From JAZKFP01 sp040386355 (GTDB lineage: Bacteria > Pseudomonadota > Gammaproteobacteria > Pseudomonadales > UBA6940): a DNA stretch of 16,860 nucleotides. Location: the NCBI GenBank assembly GCA_040386355.1, contig JAZKFP010000299.1:1-16860 (forward strand), read 5' to 3'. Position 1 is the stretch's first letter. The number at the start of each line of letters is the position of its first letter. A program made the position numbers and the translations under genes. This document shows, one piece after another, positions 7,411 through 15,939 of this stretch. A model generated the notes under the pieces. The model was not told where the DNA came from, made no database searches, and worked only from the letters and a program-made list of their open reading frames with translations.

Positions 7411-7420
7411 ACACATCTCC
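7411..7420 (-). promoter_or_regulatory. Ribosome binding site deciding the ATT start of the response regulator
   Basis: The reverse strand reads TAA (kinase stop, 7424-7422), then GGAG at 7420-7417, seven bases, then ATT at 7409. An ATG lies inside this stretch but is in another frame that meets a stop codon after a few codons. Confidence 0.5.
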
Positions 7421-7421
7421 A

Positions 7422-9527
7422 TTAATTTCGATTATCAGAATCTGATCGATCTGCCAAAGTGAAAAATATTGTAGTTCCTATTCCTAGAGTTGACTCTACC
7501 CAAATTTGGCCACGATGATGTTCTATGATACGTTTACATAATGCCAGGCCAAGCCCCGTGCCGCCATATAATTTACGAGAATTTAACCGCTGAAAAATTG
7601 TAAATATTTTTTCAAAATATTCTTTCTCTATTCCGATCCCATTATCGCTTACTGAAAACACCCATGAGCCATTTTTAAGCTCTGAATGAATTTGTATTTT
7701 TACTGTATTTTCTATTTGTCTAAATTTAATTGCGTTGCTGATCAAATTCTGTAATAGCAAAGTCACTTGAGTTGGTACTGCATAAATAGTGGGAAGTTTT
7801 GGTCGAATAATTTCTGCTCTAGATTCTTTAATTGAAATATACAGGTTTGTTAAGGTAATATCTAATACCCTATTAAGATCAGTTTCTTCAAATTGCTCTT
7901 CGGCTTGACCAATTTGAGAATACATTAATAAATCCTCAATTAAATTTTGCATGCGTGCTGCTCCATCTACTGCATGCTGCATAAGCTTTTGAGCATGATC
8001 ATCAAATTGAGCTTGGTAGCGTTGTTGTAATAGCTGAACACAGCCCGATACGGCACGAAGTGGTTCTTGTAAATCATGTGAAGCAACATACGCAAATTGT
8101 TCTAAATCTTGATTGGAACGAGTTAATTCTTCAGCTTTTATAATGAGCTCTTTCTGTATCTCTATTCGATCTGAAATATCTCTACTTACATGTGATGCAC
8201 CGATAATTATATTCTGCTTGTTCCGTACAGGTGAAACTGTAAGTGATACATCAAATAGTCGACCACTCTTATTCAATCTTGTAGTTTCAATATGCTCAAT
8301 ATGTCGACCTAATTTGATATCTTGTAAAATTTGTTTTTCCTCTTTAATCCGATTTGGAGGAAATAATTTTCCCATCTTCTGGCCAATCATTTCAGACTTG
8401 GTGTAACCATAAATTTTCTCTGCACCAAGATTCCAACTTAAAATATTTCCCTTTAAATCTTTACTAATAATTGCATCTTCCGACGACTGAACTATAGAAG
8501 CTAAAAATTCTTGTTCCTTATGAACCAGGTCAATTTCTGCTTGCATCCGGTTTAAATATTTGGCTGATAAAAATAACATAACCCAAAGCACAAATATGCA
8601 AGAAATGCTTGCAAAAGCAAAACCAAATTGAACTCCATAATTTAGTGTTTCTATTCCTTTAAAACTTAACCAACAAAATAATATTGGAATTAAGGTTATT
8701 ATTGGAAATATTTTAATAGCAGTTTTACCTCCAATAGATTTACTCGTTAATACAGCCATGAATCCATGCTGTGGTTTCGAAAATAAAATACCAAGGCCAA
8801 TAAAAATAAAAAGTCCCGAAGTATGAATAGCCATAAATGAATAGAGGGTGATGAGAAAAATTTTTATGCCATATATGTAGCCAATTAATGAAACTGAACC
8901 CATTAATAGACTCAATAAACCAAATGATTGAGCAAGCTTCCAGAATTGTATTTTTGGATCTAAAAATATAAATGCAGCAACAATAAAACAAAAAGTAGAT
9001 CCAGTTGCTAAAGACATCCTTCCGGGATGTAACATTTCAGAAGCAATATAGTCTTTTGCAAAAAATTGATCGATACCAATGTTTATGCCAGTTATATATT
9101 GAGATAATGAGAGTAGTGCGATAATTGCAATCAATAATAAAAAAATACGATTAATTAAATTACGAAAACTGTTAATTCCTTCTATTTGATAAATACACAA
9201 CGACAATCCGGAGAATAAAAAGCAAAGTGCTGAATTAAACTTCATTGTTGAAAAAATTGGTGCTGTACTTCTTAATAAATCAAAATTACCCAACCAACCT
9301 ATCATAACCAAGATACTAATTATGATCGTGAGCAGACCTAACACAAATGATATGAGTTGGAATATTTGAGGAATATTTATAATTTGCAGTGGGCTAGAGT
9401 TTTTTAAAGAAATATTAGAATTTTTATTAAAAATGAAAGCTTTGTTAGTTAATAATGGCTTAAAAATTTGCAACGAAAGATAAGTTAAATATTTACGCGA
9501 TTGGCTTATTCTAATTTTAATATCCAT
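7422..9527 (-). CDS. Membrane sensor histidine kinase (8 TM, PAS, Cph1-type HisKA/HATPase), 701 aa
   Basis: Residues 1-52 are a basic cytoplasmic lead. About eight hydrophobic helices follow between 53 and 323 (roughly 54-78, 95-114, 127-148, 173-190, 200-222, 231-250, 269-289, 297-323). I know no name for this membrane sensor; it resembles the multi-TM MASE-like modules found on other kinases and cyclases. A PAS domain covers about 341-455 (SSEDAIISKDLKGNILSWN then FDVSLTVSPVR). The dimerisation domain carries the phosphoacceptor H484 in YVASHDLQEPLR. ATP-binding motifs are the N box LLQNLISNAIKF (N594, N598), G1 DNGIGI (628-633) and G2 GGTGLGLA (655-662). HDLQEPLR is typical of the Cph1/phytochrome kinase class, but no GAF or chromophore domain is present. 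It is intact and partnered by the downstream response regulator. The stimulus is unknown. Confidence 0.92.
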   Translation of the reverse strand: MDIKIRISQSRKYLTYLSLQIFKPLLTNKAFIFNKNSNISLKNSSPLQIINIPQIFQLISFVLGLLTIIISILVMIGWLGNFDLLRSTAPIFSTMKFNSALCFLFSGLSLCIYQIEGINSFRNLINRIFLLLIAIIALLSLSQYITGINIGIDQFFAKDYIASEMLHPGRMSLATGSTFCFIVAAFIFLDPKIQFWKLAQSFGLLSLLMGSVSLIGYIYGIKIFLITLYSFMAIHTSGLFIFIGLGILFSKPQHGFMAVLTSKSIGGKTAIKIFPIITLIPILFCWLSFKGIETLNYGVQFGFAFASISCIFVLWVMLFLSAKYLNRMQAEIDLVHKEQEFLASIVQSSEDAIISKDLKGNILSWNLGAEKIYGYTKSEMIGQKMGKLFPPNRIKEEKQILQDIKLGRHIEHIETTRLNKSGRLFDVSLTVSPVRNKQNIIIGASHVSRDISDRIEIQKELIIKAEELTRSNQDLEQFAYVASHDLQEPLRAVSGCVQLLQQRYQAQFDDHAQKLMQHAVDGAARMQNLIEDLLMYSQIGQAEEQFEETDLNRVLDITLTNLYISIKESRAEIIRPKLPTIYAVPTQVTLLLQNLISNAIKFRQIENTVKIQIHSELKNGSWVFSVSDNGIGIEKEYFEKIFTIFQRLNSRKLYGGTGLGLALCKRIIEHHRGQIWVESTLGIGTTIFFTLADRSDSDNRN

Positions 9528-10427
9528 ATTTGCTAGGCTCTATGATGGTTGAGTTAGCCTCTTCATTAATCGAATAGGGCTTATATTGTTGCACAGCTAG
9601 TCGAATAGATAAACTGCTTGAGTAAGTAGATTAACAAATAGCCAGTTGCACTAGTTGATTCACTATATCTACTGCAATTATGCTGGTAATGGACATTCCC
9701 CACTCCAAGAAAATTTTTGTTGAAAAAACGATTAACTTTTTTTGCTCGAGTTGTTTTAAAAAAATTTTCAATACATTTGTCTCGTAAAACCATTGGTTCG
9801 TGTCGGTAGGTTTTTGTTAAGCAAATCCGTTGGGTGAAAATAAATCAATAAAGATTTCTTCTTTTAGATTGCGAGCGGAAGTGTATTTAAACAGTTCGAC
9901 TCCTCATCACGTATTTTTGCACTTAATGCTTGAGAATAAGAACACGCTTTTAAATGCGATCATATTCGTACTGATTAGATGGTGGTTTTTATAAACGTAT
10001 TACTTTAAAGGGGTAACAAACTAGTGTGAATAAGGCGTGTTCTATACGTATTTTATTTTTATTAGCCACGGCGCCCATAGAATACCAAAAAATAAATCGA
10101 TAATATGGGAATTCGGCAAGTGTTACTTCTAGGTTTTTCCCTACAAAAAATACCAGTTTCATTAATTTTACTAAAAGATAATTTTCAATTAAGTGAAGAG
10201 TAACGAAAAGATATATTTAATAAAATAATTGCATCAACAAATTGTAAAACCTTTGATTATTTTATTAGGTGTATACAAAAATGTTTAATTCATATTTAAA
10301 ATAGCTTGCTGAAAAACACACACAAAATTTTTTGCCTTACAGACTAAAAGCTAAAAATTTTATCAAAAGAAAGCTGTAAATTAAATACCTTGAAGTAGAA
10401 AATATTCTAAAACAAAATACAGATAAT
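9528..10427. other. About 900 bp without a credible gene
   Basis: Reverse-strand ORF 9581-9793 (70 codons, rich in Lys, Asn and Phe) and a forward stretch from ATG 10105 of 32 codons that continues in frame past a TAA are the only open pieces. Neither resembles a known family. Stop codons are frequent in all frames and the DNA is very AT-rich, especially 10150-10427. No tRNA, small RNA with a clear terminator, or inverted repeat pair was found. It most likely holds decayed genes plus the promoter of the histidine kinase at the left edge. Confidence 0.5.
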
Positions 10428-11438
10428 TTATTTACGTTTAATGATTAAACTTACTGCTGCAATTCGCTGCGCACAAGCATAGTTAGGACGGGATAGTTCC
10501 TCACCGAAAATATCTGGATCAATTTCTTCATAAAACCATTCATAGTGCAAAGGATTTAGTAAAGGTAATATCTCCCTAAAGAACGGATCAAAGTCATCCA
10601 CTATAGCGACTCCAGTATAAAGTATTAAACGGCCATTAAGAGCAAGTCGATTTAAAGATTGTTGAACGATTTGAACACTAAAAGCTCTGCCAAGATTATC
10701 TCCACCATGACGATAAGCACGAGCATCAACGTCATCCAAATAGGGCGGATTTGAAATAATTAAATCAAAATTTCCCTGAACAACAGAAAGCGCATCACCT
10801 AATGCCAACTTGACCGATATCTTTGCAACCGCTGCATTAACTGCAGCAAACTCAAGTGCTTTTGGATTTATATCATTCATTGTTAATTCAATATTGTACA
10901 GGTGCGACAATTGTCGTACCGCAACAATTCCCCCTGCACCACTTCCACAACCAATATCTAGGATACGGAAAAGTTTATTTTTATCAAGAAAATCTGATTT
11001 ATTCTGCAACTCTTGACGGATTAATCGAGCAAATCGATATGTATCTGGGCCAAAAAAAACAGAATCTGTTTCGATAGTGGGAAATGAAGAATGTAAGAAT
11101 AAATCGTCTGCAACAGAAGAGACCCGCACTTTGCTCCTGAGCAGAGGCCCTTGTACTTCTAATGCTTCTACAGAGTTTAATAATTTAAACAATTCTAAAT
11201 TCAACGATTCTTTTTTAAAAGGCAAATTCCATCCAAAAATATCGCATAATGTATTTGCTAAGACTTTTTGAGAAACAGCATGCGTATGTGTAAGAGGGGT
11301 AACTGTAATAAATCGATACTTATGCATTACGAGATTTTCTAAAAAATCTATGTAAATTCTCTGGTGTTTAAAGTCTAAGTTTTTACAATCAGAATTTAAA
11401 TAATCTACAGTAATTGGGTTAGATGAAGCAGTTAACAT
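10428..11438 (-). CDS. Class I SAM-dependent methyltransferase (PrmC/RlmG-like), 336 aa
   Basis: An AdoMet methyltransferase. Motif I is LDIGCGSGAGG (about 160-170), followed by the acidic ribose-contact loop NDINPKAL (188-195) and NPPY at 230-233. NPPY marks enzymes that methylate planar nitrogens in amides, exocyclic amines or related groups, as in PrmC and RlmG. The N-terminal 130 residues form a separate domain (RFITVTPLTHTHAVSQK, then DIFGWNLPF) that I recall from a group of uncharacterised bacterial methyltransferases; it is unlike the PrmC N-terminus, so a release-factor substrate is unlikely. The gene lies 32 bp after the diiron oxidase gene on the same strand, so the two may act on one small molecule. 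The ribosome site is weak. The substrate cannot be told from the sequence. Confidence 0.85.
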   Translation of the reverse strand: MLTASSNPITVDYLNSDCKNLDFKHQRIYIDFLENLVMHKYRFITVTPLTHTHAVSQKVLANTLCDIFGWNLPFKKESLNLELFKLLNSVEALEVQGPLLRSKVRVSSVADDLFLHSSFPTIETDSVFFGPDTYRFARLIRQELQNKSDFLDKNKLFRILDIGCGSGAGGIVAVRQLSHLYNIELTMNDINPKALEFAAVNAAVAKISVKLALGDALSVVQGNFDLIISNPPYLDDVDARAYRHGGDNLGRAFSVQIVQQSLNRLALNGRLILYTGVAIVDDFDPFFREILPLLNPLHYEWFYEEIDPDIFGEELSRPNYACAQRIAAVSLIIKRK

Positions 11439-11470
11439 TAGAATTCAACTTATTAAATATTTACATTTAC

Positions 11471-12388
11471 TTAGAAGACAGAATTTTTTGATTCAAAGTT
11501 TAATCCTAATTCATCACAATATCGATCAAAGCATTGATGACCACATTTCAAACGCATTAACGCCCCTTCTGCCATAAATTTTGCTGATTCTGAATTGGAT
11601 GAAACTAAAGGATGTACTATTTCGCTTATCCATGTTTGCGAATGCAAAACATCTAAAACCGCATGTAGATCAAAATATCCAGATATTTTTTGTGAAAGAC
11701 CTAATCGTTTCATTCCCTGAGCAACTTTCGCAGCACGTAATGGAGCAGTTAACTCAATTGCACCTAACGCACCTAGCGCTTGATAGGTGTAACGACGAGT
11801 ATTAGCCAAACCTAACATTAAATTTCCCAAAGCTAGAGACTCCCAAACAGTGGTTTCAATAGTAGGTTTTAAACCAAGTCCATATATCATCCTCTCCAAC
11901 AACGGTCCATGCATTGCGCCAGCTTTGCCCCGACCCATTTCATCCCAATAATTTCGTGCACACTCAAGCTTTACTTGCACTGGAAGCTTAACTTGCGTAC
12001 ATGCGACGAGATCCTCAAATCCGGCTTCACCCGCGGCTTCTTGCGTAAGAAACCATTTCATTTCCTCAAGATTTGCTTCTTCAGCAAGCCAATTGAATAA
12101 AGGATGATGTTGACCTGGGGCCCAATCTAGCATTGATGCGAACCATTCAGAAAAATGATCAGCAGAGCCTTCATGACCATTAATCCATGGTTGAATAGCA
12201 CTGCGTAAACCTTCAATATAACGTCCTTCTAAAATGCGAAATTTCAAATTAGCGTTTTCAACTTCTTCCCAATTTGATAAAGGAATACCTACTGACATAC
12301 GAGACTTATTATACTTGGCAAGGTTTGCATGAAATTCATGGGGGTTTAGTTCAACAAGAGACTTAAAAGTAGATTTAAGAGATAACAT
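11471..12388 (-). CDS. Iron-containing redox enzyme, heme-oxygenase-like diiron oxidase (HDO), 305 aa
   Basis: A helical protein of the HDO superfamily, which includes UndA, BesC, SznF and CADD: non-heme diiron enzymes that oxidise amino acids, fatty acids or N-containing metabolites. Candidate iron ligands in order are E117 (TQEAAGEAGFEDL), E150 and H160 (YWDEMGRGKAGAMH), E212 (GALGAIE), then H242, D246 and H249 in the helix YFDLHAVLDVLHSQTW. This order and the HxxxDxxH helix fit the superfamily, so the active site appears complete. I chose the ATG at 12388 because GGA lies six bases upstream; the ATG at 12412 has no ribosome site and would add eight residues. It precedes the methyltransferase gene by 32 bp. 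The product is unknown. Confidence 0.85.
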   Translation of the reverse strand: MLSLKSTFKSLVELNPHEFHANLAKYNKSRMSVGIPLSNWEEVENANLKFRILEGRYIEGLRSAIQPWINGHEGSADHFSEWFASMLDWAPGQHHPLFNWLAEEANLEEMKWFLTQEAAGEAGFEDLVACTQVKLPVQVKLECARNYWDEMGRGKAGAMHGPLLERMIYGLGLKPTIETTVWESLALGNLMLGLANTRRYTYQALGALGAIELTAPLRAAKVAQGMKRLGLSQKISGYFDLHAVLDVLHSQTWISEIVHPLVSSNSESAKFMAEGALMRLKCGHQCFDRYCDELGLNFESKNSVF

Positions 12389-12412
12389 AATAATTCCGAT
12401 ATTTTTAAGCAT

Positions 12413-12706
12413 ATTTGCAAGAAATTAGATAATTAATAATAAAGACTTCTTGAAAATAAACTCTTTAAGAAAAAGTAATATTCTTCAAAGTAATATAGAA
12501 AGATTTGTTAGCTCTGTTCGAATGAACACATTGCGTTTTATATAACTTTCAATGTTGCTCTCATACCAAAAACTATAATTAACTCATAAAAATCGCTCTG
12601 ATTTTATAAGTTAATTAATGCTTATTCAATTTAAAATCTATTTTTTATAGTGTATTTTTCGTAATGAGATTGACTATAAAATGGTAGCGATACAGCAGGA
12701 GGTAAG
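12413..12706. other. Divergent intergenic region between the HDO and patatin genes
   Basis: About 300 AT-rich bases. It holds a long imperfect inverted repeat (12578-12615). A TATAAA box lies at about 12676-12681, 25 bases before the patatin ribosome site, with a poor -35. No ORF is present. It must contain both outward promoters, but neither is a strong consensus match. Confidence 0.45.
12578..12615. repeat. Imperfect inverted repeat, possible operator
   Basis: Arms ATTAACTCATAAAAATC (12578-12594) and GATTTTATAAGTTAAT (12600-12615) pair with one mismatch and one single-base gap around a five-base loop. No T-run follows on either strand as in a terminator. Its place midway between divergent genes suits a repressor or activator site. 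Confidence 0.45.
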
Positions 12707-13588
12707 ATGAATAAAAGCATTAAAACTGCTTTAGTCGTTGAGGGCGGAGCGATGCGAGGAATTTTTGCCTCTGGTGTATTAGATGCTTTTCTTGAAAACC
12801 AGCATAATCCTTTTCATTTTACTGTGGGAGTATCGGCTGGTTCAACGAATTTGATTGGTTATCTGTCAGGAAATCATGGCCGTAGTAAGCAAATTTTATT
12901 TCAGCATGCGCGAAGCAATGACTTTATTAATTTTCGACGCTACTTAAGAGGTGGCCATTTTTGTGATGTCAATTGGCTGTGGGAAATGTCATTTAAACAA
13001 GTACCTTTAAATTTCGATCGTTATCTTGAGCAAGAAACTCCTCTCTTTGTGGTTACTACGAATGTTAATACTGGCAAAGCCTGTTATTTTGAAGTTACAG
13101 CTGACAACATGCACCAACTATTCCCTGCTTCTTGCGCTATTCCATTTATGTACCGAGACTTCCCTAGAGTAGATGACGAACCGATGACAGATGGTGGTTT
13201 GGCAGACGCTATTCCTGTTATATGGGCCTATGAACAAGGCGCTCGAGATATTACGGTAATTTTGTCGCAGCCCTTAGGCTTTAAGAAACCTCAAATCCGA
13301 TTCCCTGCTTTGATAAAACCTTTTTTCAAAAATAACCCATCGCTTTTTAATACGGCTTTGAATAGAGCAACTCGATATAATCAGGCGCTTGATTTTATTA
13401 GAACTCCTCCAAGTGACTGTCGAGTTCAAGTTATCTCACCTCCTAATAATTTTGAAGTGAAACGTCTTACATTAAATACAAAATTATTAGATGTTGGTTA
13501 TGAACAAGGACGAAATGCAGGATTACAGCACATTAATCAAAAAACAGATTTATCAATTTTTAAAAAAGCACATTCGCTTGCCAGCTAG
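12707..13588 (+). CDS. Patatin-like phospholipase, YjjU-type, 293 aa
   Basis: A serine acyl hydrolase with the Ser-Asp dyad of patatins. The oxyanion loop is VVEGGAMRGIFASGV (10-24), the nucleophile is S43 in GVSAGS (GxSxG) and the partner Asp is D162 in TDGGLADAIP. The whole reads like E. coli YjjU and similar bacterial patatins of 280-350 residues: catalytic domain to about 200, then a short C-terminal region. There is no signal peptide, so it acts in the cytoplasm or at the inner membrane on phospholipids or other acyl esters; some host-associated bacteria secrete patatins, but nothing here shows that. AGGAGGT stands four bases before the ATG, a very strong ribosome site. The S1-domain gene follows after 28 bp and may be co-transcribed. 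Confidence 0.93.
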   Translation: MNKSIKTALVVEGGAMRGIFASGVLDAFLENQHNPFHFTVGVSAGSTNLIGYLSGNHGRSKQILFQHARSNDFINFRRYLRGGHFCDVNWLWEMSFKQVPLNFDRYLEQETPLFVVTTNVNTGKACYFEVTADNMHQLFPASCAIPFMYRDFPRVDDEPMTDGGLADAIPVIWAYEQGARDITVILSQPLGFKKPQIRFPALIKPFFKNNPSLFNTALNRATRYNQALDFIRTPPSDCRVQVISPPNNFEVKRLTLNTKLLDVGYEQGRNAGLQHINQKTDLSIFKKAHSLAS

Positions 13589-13616
13589 AAATTACAAGTG
13601 AGAAAAGAGAATTTTT

Positions 13617-14459
13617 ATGTTAACTATTGGCCAGAATTATTTACTCCCAGTGATAAAGCGGGTTGAATTTGGGGTTTTTCTTGATGCACAAAATCTTGGA
13701 GAAATATTATTACCGAAACGATACGTTCCCGAAGGATTAGTTGTTGGCGAAAGTATTGATGTATTTATTCACCATGATTCTGAAGATCGTTTGATAGCAA
13801 CCACACGTCGTCCAAAAATTCAGGCTGGACAATTTGCTTTTTTACAAGTTGTACAAGTTACTGATGTTGGCGCTTTTTTGGATTGGGATTTAGAGAAGAA
13901 TTTACTCGCACCGTTTGCAGAACAACATACCCCATTCGAAGAAGGTAAATCGTATTTAATTTACGCCTACATTGATTCTCGTGATGGCCGAATTGTTGCT
14001 TCCTCTAAAATTGATAAGTTTGTCGATGAAAATAAAGCTCACGATTTTAAACCGAACCAACCTGTAAATTTAACTGTTGGAAGTGCCACTGATTTAGGTT
14101 TTAAAGTTGTTATTAATCGCACGCATTGGGGTTTATTGCATAAAGACCAAGTGTTCCAATATCTAAGCTTTGGCCAAAAAGTTCAAGGTTATATTTATGG
14201 AATCCGTCCGGATGGAAAAATCAATTTAACGTTAAATGGCGGTCAAAAAACGCGTGACAAAGACAGTCGTATTATTATTGATTATTTAAAAAAACAAAAA
14301 GGTTATGCGCCTTTACATGACAAAACAAATGCTAATGTGATTTCCGTTGAATTAGGAATGAGCAAAGGTGCATTCAAAAAAGCTATTGGTAATTTATACA
14401 AACAGCATGTTATTACTATCGAAGAATCAGGTATTCGTTTAAAAAATACTATTTCTTAA
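13617..14459 (+). CDS. CvfB/YitL-like S1-domain RNA-binding protein, 280 aa
   Basis: Architecture matches the CvfB family: S1-like beta-barrels at about 1-65 and 68-130 (QAGQFAFLQVVQVTDVGAFL then LLAPFAEQ), a third at about 145-210 (VNLTVGSATDLGFKVVINR then WGLLHKDQ), and a winged helix at about 222-278 (IIDYLKKQKGYAPLHDK then ISVELGMSKGAFKKAIGNLY). CvfB of Gram-positive bacteria influences virulence-factor expression; the family binds RNA, and YitL is the E. coli-type homologue. Length is normal and the frame is intact. AGAGA precedes the ATG. No clear intrinsic terminator follows. Confidence 0.92.
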   Translation: MLTIGQNYLLPVIKRVEFGVFLDAQNLGEILLPKRYVPEGLVVGESIDVFIHHDSEDRLIATTRRPKIQAGQFAFLQVVQVTDVGAFLDWDLEKNLLAPFAEQHTPFEEGKSYLIYAYIDSRDGRIVASSKIDKFVDENKAHDFKPNQPVNLTVGSATDLGFKVVINRTHWGLLHKDQVFQYLSFGQKVQGYIYGIRPDGKINLTLNGGQKTRDKDSRIIIDYLKKQKGYAPLHDKTNANVISVELGMSKGAFKKAIGNLYKQHVITIEESGIRLKNTIS

Positions 14460-14656
14460 AAAACTTTTTTGACTTTATATCTTCTTTCTTAAAGTTGCAT
14501 GGACGCAATGCCCCTTCTTCCTTAACTAAAGCTTAAAGCTGTCAAAAACATTATTTGAAAAAAATAGCTTCGTATTAGATACTGCCCGCCTTTCCTTATC
14601 CTCTAGTGGATATATACCCGTAGCGACAATATTCCTTTTATTAATAAGGAGCAGTT
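14460..14656. promoter_or_regulatory. Upstream region and candidate promoter of the MFS gene
   Basis: TTGAAA (14555-14560) and GATACT (14578-14583) are 17 bases apart, a plausible sigma70 promoter. It would leave a leader of about 65 nt ending in the ribosome site AAGGAG (14647-14652). A reverse-strand ORF crosses this region but overlaps the start of the transporter gene and looks like a chance frame. Confidence 0.45.
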
Positions 14657-15907
14657 TTGAATACCTCGATTTCAGACAATCAAATTTCAGCTTGGCGTGC
14701 AGTTTTATCAGCACCCGTTATCATTGCGGCATTAGGTTATTTTGTAGATATCTACGATTTGCTTTTATTCAGTATTGTGCGAATTCCAAGCTTGCAATCG
14801 CTGGGTTTAGAAGGCCAACACTTAACCGATCAAGGATTATTTCTACTGAATGTGCAAATGGCTGGATTGCTGATTGGCGGCGTACTATGGGGAATACTAG
14901 GTGATAAAATTGGGCGTTTAAAAATTTTATTTGGATCTATTTTTCTTTATTCAACCGCAAATCTTCTAAATGGCTTTGTACAAAATGTACCGCAATATGC
15001 CATTTTGCGTTTTATCGCTGGTGTGGGTTTAGCTGGAGAATTAGGCGCGGGAATTACCTTAGTTTTAGAAAGTTTACCAAATCGATTACGAGGTTACGGC
15101 ACGATGGTCGTAGCTGGGGTTGGTGTCGCAGGCGCAATTTTAGCTGGAATTATTGCCCAACATTTTGATTGGCGAATTTCATATTTTATCGGTGGTGGTC
15201 TTGGATTTTTATTATTATTTTTACGTATTGGCGTACATGAATCTGGAATGTTTCGAGAGATGGAATCTGCATCTCATGTAAAACGTGGTGATTTTTTAAG
15301 TTTATTTACCAATTGGAAACGTTTTACTAAATACACTAAATCTATTATGGTCGCCTTACCACTTTGGTATAGCGTCGGTATTTTAATGACGCTTTCACCT
15401 GAATTTGGCAAAGTATTAGGTATCACCACACCCATAAGTGCTGGCGATTCAATTATGGGATTTTACTTAGGATTAGTCATTGGTGATTTTGCCAGTGGCG
15501 CATTAAGCCAATGGATAGAAAGCCGTCGTAAAGTGATAATTTTATTCATTACAGTTTATGCGTTTATTTTAGGAATATTTTTATTTTTCCCTACCACCAC
15601 TGCAACGAGCTTTTATGTTGTCTGCGCATTAATGGGAATAGCCTGCGGTTATTGGGCAATTTTTGTTACCAGCGCAGCAGAACAGTTCGGTACTAATATT
15701 CGCGCAACCGTTGCCTCTACCGCACCGAATTTTATTCGCGGTACCGTTATTCCAATTACTTTTTTCTTCCAACTATGGAAAGAGCCTTTAGGATTTGTTG
15801 GCAGCGCCCTTGCTGTTGGGGTTATTTGTACGATCATTGCTTTTGTATGTGCTTGGCGGTTAGAAGAAACCTATGGTAAAGATTTAAATTATGTAGAAGA
15901 GAAATAA
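14657..15907 (+). CDS. Major facilitator superfamily transporter, 416 aa, TTG start
   Basis: A proton- or solute-coupled inner-membrane transporter with about 12 hydrophobic helices. The first contains GYFVDIYDLLLF (27-38). MFS motif A is GILGDKIGRLKIL (79-91) in the loop between helices 2 and 3. ILRFIAGVGLAGELGAGITL, ESLPNRLRGYG and the repeat-like NIRATVASTAPNFIRG in the second half fit the sugar/metabolite:H+ (MHS-like) branch. The substrate cannot be told. The start is TTG, set by AAGGAG five bases upstream; no ATG is available before the first helix. The frame is intact. It ends 35 bp before a decayed gene on the same strand. Confidence 0.92.
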   Translation: MNTSISDNQISAWRAVLSAPVIIAALGYFVDIYDLLLFSIVRIPSLQSLGLEGQHLTDQGLFLLNVQMAGLLIGGVLWGILGDKIGRLKILFGSIFLYSTANLLNGFVQNVPQYAILRFIAGVGLAGELGAGITLVLESLPNRLRGYGTMVVAGVGVAGAILAGIIAQHFDWRISYFIGGGLGFLLLFLRIGVHESGMFREMESASHVKRGDFLSLFTNWKRFTKYTKSIMVALPLWYSVGILMTLSPEFGKVLGITTPISAGDSIMGFYLGLVIGDFASGALSQWIESRRKVIILFITVYAFILGIFLFFPTTTATSFYVVCALMGIACGYWAIFVTSAAEQFGTNIRATVASTAPNFIRGTVIPITFFFQLWKEPLGFVGSALAVGVICTIIAFVCAWRLEETYGKDLNYVEEK

Positions 15908-15939
15908 TTTTTCTCTGGAAAAACAGAATAGCTTTCAAA

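Noticed and set aside
9581..9793. Reverse-strand ORF of 70 codons
   Set aside because: No recognisable motif, no ribosome site, skewed Lys/Asn/Phe composition from AT-rich DNA; treated as part of the gene-poor stretch.
10105..10203. Forward mini-ORF MGIRQVLLLGFSLQ...
   Set aside because: Only 32 codons, no ribosome site and no family match; may be a relic but cannot be called a gene.
14526..14714. Reverse-strand ORF of 62 codons before the MFS gene
   Set aside because: It overlaps the start of the transporter on the opposite strand and covers its likely promoter; no similarity recognised.
15898..15916. Hairpin AGAGAAA-TAATT-TTTCTCT at the MFS stop codon
   Set aside because: The stem is seven AT-rich pairs with no T-run after it, so a terminator is not supported.
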